Positions 62,026 through 64,000 of a stretch of DNA of 64,000 nt are shown here, in pieces. Source of the DNA: Flavivirga algicola (GTDB taxonomy: Bacteria > Bacteroidota > Bacteroidia > Flavobacteriales > Flavobacteriaceae); contig NZ_JABBHF010000010.1 in the NCBI RefSeq assembly GCF_012910715.1, positions 62,001-126,000 of the forward strand. The letters are read 5' to 3'. The notes under the pieces were generated by a model. The model saw only the letters and a program-made list of their open reading frames with translations. It searched no databases and was not told the origin of the DNA. The position numbers and the translations under genes were made by a program. Positions within the stretch are counted from its first letter, which is position 1. Every line of letters begins with the position of its first letter.

Positions 62026-63489
62026 TTAAAGCGCAACCAGATCACCACTCATATTCTTAGATGGTAAGTTCGATTTACCCATTAAATATATATCTACTTG
62101 GCGCGCAGCTTCTCTACCTTCGGAAATGGCCCAAACAATAAGTGATTGTCCGCGGCGCATATCTCCAGCAGTAAAGATATTTGGAATATTGGTTTGGTAC
62201 TTTCCATACTCTGCTTTGTAATTAGAACGCGCATCTTTTTCAATGCCTAATTTATCGGCCAGAGTACTTTCAGGACCCGTAAATCCAAGTGCTAATAATG
62301 CTAAATCGCAAGGCCATATCTTTTCGGTACCTTCAATCTCTATAAGTTGAGGGCGCTCACCTGGAACCATTTTCCATTCTACATTCACCGTTTTTAAAGC
62401 GGTTAATTTACCGTTTTCATCTTTTATGAATTCTTTGGTATTGATTAACCAGTTTCTTTCAACACCTTCTTCGTGCGAAGAGGATGTTTTTAACTGTAAT
62501 GGCCAAAATGGCCAAGGTGTTGTTGGTGAACGGTGCCCTGGAGGCTTTGGCATAATTTCGAAGTTTACTACCGATTTTGCACCTTGACGATTCGAGGTTC
62601 CTACACAATCTGACCCTGTATCACCACCACCTATCACAATAACATTTTTATCGGTTGCCAATACCTGATCTTTCACCTCTTTGCCAAATACAACTTTAGT
62701 CTGTTGTGTTAAGAAATCCATAGCTTGTACCACACCATCGGCATCAATACCAGGTGTTGGTAAGCTTCTTCTTTCTGTTGCACCTCCACAGAGAACAACC
62801 GAGTCGAACGCTTTCAATTCCTTAACATCATAATTAACACCAACGTTTACATTCGTTTTAAAAGTGATGCCTTCGGCTTCTAAAATGGCGATACGACGGT
62901 CTATAATTTCTTTTTCCATCTTAAAGTTAGGAATACCATAACGCAATAACCCGCCTATTTCATCATCTCTTTCAAAAACGGTTACGATATGTCCTGCTCT
63001 GTTTAGTTGTTGGGCAGCTGCCAAACCAGCAGGCCCAGAACCTACAATAGCAATGGTTTTTTCTGTACGTTTTTTAGGTGGCTGTGGTTTAATCCAACCC
63101 TCTTTAAAGGCACGTTCTACAATATTCTTTTCTATATTTTCAATAGACACTGGGTCTTCAATAATACCTAGCACGCATGATTTTTCGCATGGTGCTGGAC
63201 ATAGCCTGCCCGTAAATTCAGGGAAGTTATTGGTGGAGTGCAATAACCAAGAGGCTTTTTGCCATTCTCCCTGGTGTACCATGTGATTAAAATCCGGTAT
63301 TAAGTTTCCTAGTGGGCAACCACTATGACAAAATGGGATGCCACAATCCATACAACGTGATCCTTGTTTTGTCAACTCAGACTCGCTTAAAGGCACTGTA
63401 AATTCTTTATAATGTTTTACACGCTCTTCTACAGGTGTGTATTTTTCATCTTGTCTTTCAAATTCTTTAAATCCTGTTACTTTTCCCAT
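62026..63489 (-). CDS. gltD: Glutamate synthase small subunit
   Basis: A 487-residue NADPH- and FAD-binding partner of GltB. The N-terminal 4Fe-4S Cys (CMDCGIPFCHSGCPLGNLIP, then LCPAPCEKSCVLG), the FAD motif IVGSGPAGLAAAQQL and the NADPH motif IGGGDTGSDCVG are present. It lies 4 bp after gltB, so the two are one operon for ammonia assimilation. Confidence 0.97.
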   Translation of the reverse strand: MGKVTGFKEFERQDEKYTPVEERVKHYKEFTVPLSESELTKQGSRCMDCGIPFCHSGCPLGNLIPDFNHMVHQGEWQKASWLLHSTNNFPEFTGRLCPAPCEKSCVLGIIEDPVSIENIEKNIVERAFKEGWIKPQPPKKRTEKTIAIVGSGPAGLAAAQQLNRAGHIVTVFERDDEIGGLLRYGIPNFKMEKEIIDRRIAILEAEGITFKTNVNVGVNYDVKELKAFDSVVLCGGATERRSLPTPGIDADGVVQAMDFLTQQTKVVFGKEVKDQVLATDKNVIVIGGGDTGSDCVGTSNRQGAKSVVNFEIMPKPPGHRSPTTPWPFWPLQLKTSSSHEEGVERNWLINTKEFIKDENGKLTALKTVNVEWKMVPGERPQLIEIEGTEKIWPCDLALLALGFTGPESTLADKLGIEKDARSNYKAEYGKYQTNIPNIFTAGDMRRGQSLIVWAISEGREAARQVDIYLMGKSNLPSKNMSGDLVAL

Positions 63490-63493
63490 GACA

Positions 63494-64000
63494 CTATGCT
63501 GTTGTTAGTTCTTCTACCATTTGTTCTTCAGTCTCTAAACGTATTAAGGCACGTTTGTATTCTATTGGCATAACTTTTACAAAGTTACCCAGACTGGTAT
63601 CCCAATCTGCCAATAGATCTTTACCCCGCTTACTATTCGTATAAAGGACGTGTTTTTCTATGGATGCTTTTAAATCTGCTGCATCTTCTGCCGAAATATC
63701 TTCAAATTCAATAGTCTCTGTATTGCATAAACCATTTACGAATTTATTTTCAGGATCATAAACATAAGCAATACCACCACTCATACCAGCGGCAAAGTTT
63801 CTTCCAGTATTACCTAAAACAATGACTTGTCCTCCAGTCATATATTCACAACAATGATCACCTACGCCTTCTACAACTGCTTTTGCCCCAGAATTACGCA
63901 CGGCAAAACGTTCACCAGCAATTCCGTTAATATACGCTTCACCTTCTACGGCACCGAACAAGCAGACATTACCAACTATAATATTATTTTCTGCTATGAA
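63494..64000 (-). CDS. gltB: Glutamate synthase large subunit, C-terminal part (runs off the window)
   Basis: Only the last 168 or so codons lie in the window. The glutamate-synthase C-terminal beta-helix is evident: [20 protein letters not shown], then [20 protein letters not shown] and [17 protein letters not shown]. The frame stays open to base 64000, so the gene continues to the right. It is followed after 4 bp by gltD. Confidence 0.93.
   Translation of the reverse strand, partial: FIAENNIIVGNVCLFGAVEGEAYINGIAGERFAVRNSGAKAVVEGVGDHCCEYMTGGQVIVLGNTGRNFAAGMSGGIAYVYDPENKFVNGLCNTETIEFEDISAEDAADLKASIEKHVLYTNSKRGKDLLADWDTSLGNFVKVMPIEYKRALIRLETEEQMVEELTTA

Noticed and set aside
1-64000. CRISPR arrays, rRNA genes, prophage or transposase genes
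   Set aside because: None was recognised; no regularly spaced repeats, rRNA-like sequence or DDE/integrase-type proteins were seen in the window.

Overview
The window is AT-rich bacterial chromosome from the Bacteroidota, most likely a marine member of the Flavobacteriaceae. Support for this comes from the FecR/ECF sigma pair, the many short lipoproteins with an SC-type lipobox, the membrane-anchored AraC and LuxR regulators, an OlsF-type ornithine lipid synthase, the absence of clear Shine-Dalgarno sequences, and a GH117/sulfatase pair of the kind used on red-algal galactans. This is inference from gene content; no rRNA gene or other direct taxonomic marker is present. || Layout. 0.2-2.6 kb: an anti-sigma/ECF sigma pair without a SusC/D partner, then a lipoprotein. 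2.8-5.4 kb: a compact locus between a decayed tRNA-Ala copy and the intact tRNA-Ala(GGC). It holds a 17-bp perfect inverted repeat, a 35-codon gene for a Cys/His-rich peptide ending HCSNCGHCSASF, a strong hairpin terminator or attenuator, a GRDP-like gene with an apparent frameshift near its end, two genes of unknown family, and a convergent Fur-family regulator. This is the best candidate for an undescribed system. 5.5-16.5 kb: a membrane LuxR regulator, DinB, AraC, SRPBCC proteins, rsgA, two ECF-type sigma factor genes (one with a Cys-rich tail, one ECF42-like), paired YCII proteins and a hydrolase. 16.5-24.7 kb: an M61 peptidase-amidohydrolase fusion, an HxlR/NTF2 divergent pair, an esterase, a LytS/LytR-type two-component system and a universal stress protein. 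24.8-43.4 kb: mostly housekeeping (MATE, queD, lpxH, recJ, OsmC/AhpD-like, UDG, rsmI, tdk, alr, mscL, asd). 43.4-45.3 kb: an arsenic-type operon (ArsR, DUF6428, GNAT, arsenate reductase) with no efflux pump in the window. 45.3-50.0 kb: olsF, aspartate kinase, a GNAT and fbp. || 50.0-58.6 kb is an accessory region. It begins with a duplicated 3' end of fbp that includes a 24-bp identical core. It contains a truncated sigma factor, an inverted and truncated duplicate of a small membrane protein, a histidine-phosphatase pseudogene, several orphan lipoproteins and unknown genes (DUF4261, YcxB-like), a methyltransferase, an Mrr-like nuclease, and diverged repeats between genes. All of its intact genes lie on the minus strand. 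58.6-61.7 kb encodes a sulfatase and a GH117 glycosidase, followed by a short element with 16-bp terminal inverted repeats, and then gltD and the 3' end of gltB, which runs off the window. || Working together: the peptide locus probably forms one transcription unit with an attenuator that favours the peptide. The Fur-type protein next to it and the palindrome in front of it suggest metal-responsive control; this is unproven. The ArsR operon probably reduces and modifies arsenic compounds and needs a pump encoded elsewhere. GH117 and the sulfatase would remove 3,6-anhydrogalactose and sulfate groups from algal oligosaccharides.
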